Shown: positions 20,792 through 22,943 of the stretch, in pieces
How the letters are laid out: every line of letters begins with the position of its first letter
Numbering within the stretch: position 1 is the stretch's first letter
Source: a virus
Reading direction: 5' to 3' (one strand)
DNA length: 22,943 nt
IMG/VR virus record: IMGVR_UViG_3300043410_000387
Location: 1-22,943 of that record
Position numbers and translations under genes: made by a program
The notes under the pieces: model-generated
Told to the model about the DNA's origin: nothing
The model's database searches: none
Seen by the model: only the letters and a program-made list of their open reading frames with translations

Positions 20792-21871
20792 TTATTTTTT
20801 AGTAGTACGGGATATAGCGCTTAAATAAGCAGCCATACGTGGTGAAGCAGTTTGCTGTTCAGTTTGCTCTTCAGCTTCTTCTACGATTGTAGAACTTGTA
20901 GCAGCTTTAGTGAAGTGAGCTTCTTTGATGATAGAAACTTTCTTAGCGAAACCTTCTTGATCTTCAAAGTCGATACCTTCAACTAATGACTTAAGCTTCT
21001 CAGCGTCAGTCGCGATCATGCCTTCAGTAGCTTCTGTTACAATCTTTTCACGAGTCAATGTTTCTACTGACTCAGCAAGCTTAACTGATTTCTCAGTAGC
21101 AGCTTGTAATTGTGTTTCAAGTTCTTCAACTTGTTCAGCTAAACCGTCAACTAGATCAGCCTTGCCTTCTGGAACTTCAACATAGTGCTCAACGAACACT
21201 TGTTTTAGGGAGTCAATGAAACTCTCAGCGATCTCAGCGCGTAGGCCAGTCTCGATAGCAAGTTCATTTTCTTCCATCCATTGTTCAACAACATAGTTCA
21301 AATAACCGTCGATCTTCTCAACGAGTTCTGAACGAATGCTTTCTACTTCTTCATCTAATTTAGATTGATACTGCTCTTCTAACTTATCTTTCTCAACTGC
21401 AACGCGAGATGTTAAAGCTGCTTCAAATAGAATTGCAGATTTCTCTTTAAATTCTTCTGAAAGATTTGCATCTGAATCAACAAGAGCTTTTAGGTCTTCT
21501 GATACATCGATAGCAACCGCTGCTTCTTTAACTTCTTCTGTAGCTTGCTCTTCTGTGAAGAGTTGAGCATAGACAGCTTGAAGATCTTCTTTTTTCAAGC
21601 TAGACAATTTTTCAACTGCTGCTGCGATGATACCCGATTTAGTCTTAGGTGCTTCAGCTGTTTTCGTTGCGCCAAGGTCGGCAAGAGTTTTCTTCTTGTC
21701 GTCTTGGAAGTCAGCGCCTTGACCAAAGTTAGCAGACTTAGCGTCGCCCTTTGGATCAATAGATGCTGCTGCATCGCCTTCAGCTAGAGTTTGTTCCTCA
21801 GAAACTTCAACGAGTTGTTCATCACTAAGCTGTTCGTCTAGTTGATCTTGGTTAAGATCTTTTTGTGACAT
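20792..21871 (-). CDS. 22: Prohead scaffold core protein gp22
   Basis: Internal scaffold on which gp23 assembles, later digested by gp21. The 359-aa protein is highly acidic and rich in Glu, Lys, Gln and Ala, with long coiled-coil segments (about 110-280). It has several L/I-x-E sites suitable for protease cleavage, such as LAE at 29-31. It is longer than T4 gp22 (269 aa), mainly in the acidic N-terminal part. AAGGAG lies 8 nt before the ATG at 21871. Its position between 21 and 23 is as in T4, which is a main part of the evidence. Confidence 0.93.
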   Translation of the reverse strand: MSQKDLNQDQLDEQLSDEQLVEVSEEQTLAEGDAAASIDPKGDAKSANFGQGADFQDDKKKTLADLGATKTAEAPKTKSGIIAAAVEKLSSLKKEDLQAVYAQLFTEEQATEEVKEAAVAIDVSEDLKALVDSDANLSEEFKEKSAILFEAALTSRVAVEKDKLEEQYQSKLDEEVESIRSELVEKIDGYLNYVVEQWMEENELAIETGLRAEIAESFIDSLKQVFVEHYVEVPEGKADLVDGLAEQVEELETQLQAATEKSVKLAESVETLTREKIVTEATEGMIATDAEKLKSLVEGIDFEDQEGFAKKVSIIKEAHFTKAATSSTIVEEAEEQTEQQTASPRMAAYLSAISRTTKK

Positions 21872-21889
21872 TCAAATCACTCCTTAGTG

Positions 21890-22537
21890 TTAAAGTTTAG
21901 AGAGGAAATGTTGGAAAACACGTACTTGAGCTTCAGCAAGCTGAGCCTTTGGAGTTCTCTTAATTTCAGTCTCAATCTTTTCAATTTCTTGAGGCTTGTA
22001 AATACCGTTCTCTACGATCCATTCTACACCTTCCATGATTCCGTTAACGAAAGCTGCCGGTGCTGATGGATCTTGAACGATATCAACAGTAGCTAGGTGA
22101 AAATCATCTTTCACATAGTTTGTACCGTTGCGTTGCTCAAGACTACCCATACCACGAGATGATACTCCTAATTTTACACCGCCTTCAAGCAAACCTTTTA
22201 CGATTTGACCCATAGGTGTGTTTAGGATTTTTGCCTTACCTACTACATTGTTACCTTCGAAACGAAGGTCTGTAATTAGGTGAGAAACTTTGTCAAGGTT
22301 GATAGTTGGGCCATCTGGATGATTAAGCTCTCCAACTGCTCTACCTGATTTAACTTGCTCTTGAATATATTTTTCAACAGCAGGTTTTAAAATCTTTGAT
22401 TCGTAAATACGACCGTTACGATTCTGTGCATCAGCCATCATAAATACGCCTTCAATGAAAACGTCTTTAGTGCCGTTTTGTTTTGCCTCTGTAATAACAG
22501 AGATATCAGAATCCATACGTTCTAGAATTAACTTCAT
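21890..22537 (-). CDS. 21: Prohead maturation protease gp21
   Basis: Serine protease (T4 gp21, MEROPS S80 type) that processes scaffold and capsid proteins. The catalytic His lies in ELNHPDG (H73), and the catalytic Ser is in GVSSRGMG (S126 or S127). NRNGRIY (39-45) and the ending block VDIVQDPSAPAAF are also family features. The length of 215 aa matches T4 (212). The ATG at 22537 overlaps the previous stop as ATGA, with AAGGA 6 nt upstream. Confidence 0.97.
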   Translation of the reverse strand: MKLILERMDSDISVITEAKQNGTKDVFIEGVFMMADAQNRNGRIYESKILKPAVEKYIQEQVKSGRAVGELNHPDGPTINLDKVSHLITDLRFEGNNVVGKAKILNTPMGQIVKGLLEGGVKLGVSSRGMGSLEQRNGTNYVKDDFHLATVDIVQDPSAPAAFVNGIMEGVEWIVENGIYKPQEIEKIETEIKRTPKAQLAEAQVRVFQHFLSKL

Positions 22538-22737
22538 TTGTTATCCTTTAATGCCTCAGCAGTTTGTTCTGCAACTGTTAAAGCCATTTCTTTAGTTTTA
22601 AACGTCTCAACTACTTGGTCGTTAATTACAATATCATAGTGGTCGATGTCCTGTTGGACCTCGATCCTATCTTCTCCAGCTTCGAATCTTTTGATCGTTG
22701 CTGGTTCTCTAAAATATTTAAACCTCTTCTGATCCAT
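22534..22737 (-). CDS. Small prohead core protein, gp68-like by position
   Basis: 67-aa protein MDQKRFKYFREPATIKRFEAG... between gp67 and gp21, where T4 has gp68 (141 aa). The sequence shows a short basic start, a beta-like EVQQDIDHYDIVINDQVVETFKT stretch and a C-terminal helix. I cannot show sequence similarity to T4 gp68, so the name rests on position. It overlaps gp67 by 20 bases and gp21 by 4, so the three are translationally linked. Confidence 0.7.
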   Translation of the reverse strand: MDQKRFKYFREPATIKRFEAGEDRIEVQQDIDHYDIVINDQVVETFKTKEMALTVAEQTAEALKDNK

Positions 22738-22943
22738 TTTCAGATGCTACCGTTTCTGTTTCTGTAGTGCCTGCATCATCATTAGTCTCAGCTGCTTGTT
22801 TAGCCTGTACATCGCCATAGATGCGTTGTGCAAGCTCTACTTTTCTAGCTTGAAGGGTATCATTAATCTTATCATTCATTGCAGCTGAAAACCTAGCATT
22901 CATTTCTTCTTGGTTACCAGTTGCTATAGCGTCTAATAGACTA
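22718..22943 (-). CDS. 67: Prohead core protein gp67 (5' end outside window)
   Basis: Internal head core protein (T4 PIP precursor). The frame stays open to the window edge. The residues before the first in-frame ATG (22903) read SLLDAIATGNQEE, which align with the start of T4 gp67 (GLIEAIKSNDLVAA). The following MNARFSAAMNDKI resembles T4 KLFAEAMAARTI. The true start is therefore very near or just beyond 22943, and the 61-aa reading from 22903 is too short. The C-terminal third is acidic and Thr/Asn-rich, as in T4. Confidence 0.82.
   Translation of the reverse strand, partial: SLLDAIATGNQEEMNARFSAAMNDKINDTLQARKVELAQRIYGDVQAKQAAETNDDAGTTETETVASENGSEEV

Noticed and set aside
1-22943. tRNA genes, CRISPR arrays, insertion sequences, attachment sites
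   Set aside because: No cloverleaf-like stretch, spaced repeats, transposase or terminal inverted repeats were found in the gaps, which are all short.

Overview
The window is a contiguous piece of the core genome of a T4-like tailed phage (myovirus). Almost certainly it is a marine one of the cyanophage/pelagiphage type. The evidence is the syntenic series of T4 homologues (67-68-21-22-23, uvsY, uvsW, 55, 47, 46, 45, dsbA, 44, 62, regA, 43) combined with genes typical of marine T4-like phages: a small heat-shock protein, a CobS-type AAA+ ATPase with a large HExxH/VWA partner, a peptide deformylase and two 2-oxoglutarate/Fe(II) oxygenase-like proteins. The DNA is AT-rich, every convincing gene is on the minus strand, and the genes are packed with ATGA or TAATG overlaps. 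No tRNA, CRISPR array or insertion sequence was seen. The host cannot be fixed from this piece alone.

Layout in the direction of transcription (right to left). 22943-19380 is the head module: prohead core protein gp67 (start outside the window), a gp68-like small protein, protease gp21, scaffold gp22 and major capsid gp23. It is closed by two tandem UUCG-loop hairpins. 19274-18744 is a tail-tube-like structural gene behind a perfect T4 late promoter (TATAAATA). 18740-15078 is a recombination unit: uvsY, an oxygenase-like gene, uvsW, an Sm-like protein and a second oxygenase. 14986-11045 holds the late sigma factor gp55, the Mre11/Rad50-like gp47/gp46 and a deformylase. 11015-7446 holds the HExxH/VWA protein and the AAA+ ATPase, each with its own promoter and with the same ribosome-binding leader. 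7358-6222 holds a small winged-helix protein, a nucleotide diphosphohydrolase-like protein and small unknowns. 6249-1 is the replication unit: clamp 45, a 69-aa protein, DsbA, clamp loader 44 and 62 separated by three tiny overlapping genes, RegA, Hsp20, small genes, a second Sm-like protein and DNA polymerase 43 (its 3' end lies outside the window).

The most informative non-coding signal is a promoter family, TGTACA-17 bp-TGTGGTATAAT or close variants. It occurs once in front of each of six minus-strand units. A seventh copy on the plus strand, back to back with the gp55 promoter, points into the 3' end of an oxygenase gene. Two features deserve most attention: this promoter network, including a predicted leaderless gp43 transcript and an antisense promoter, and the AAA+/HExxH-VWA pair, which looks more like a MoxR-VWA chaperone/protease module than a cobalt chelatase. 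All family names rest on reading motifs and remembered family sequences; no database search was run.
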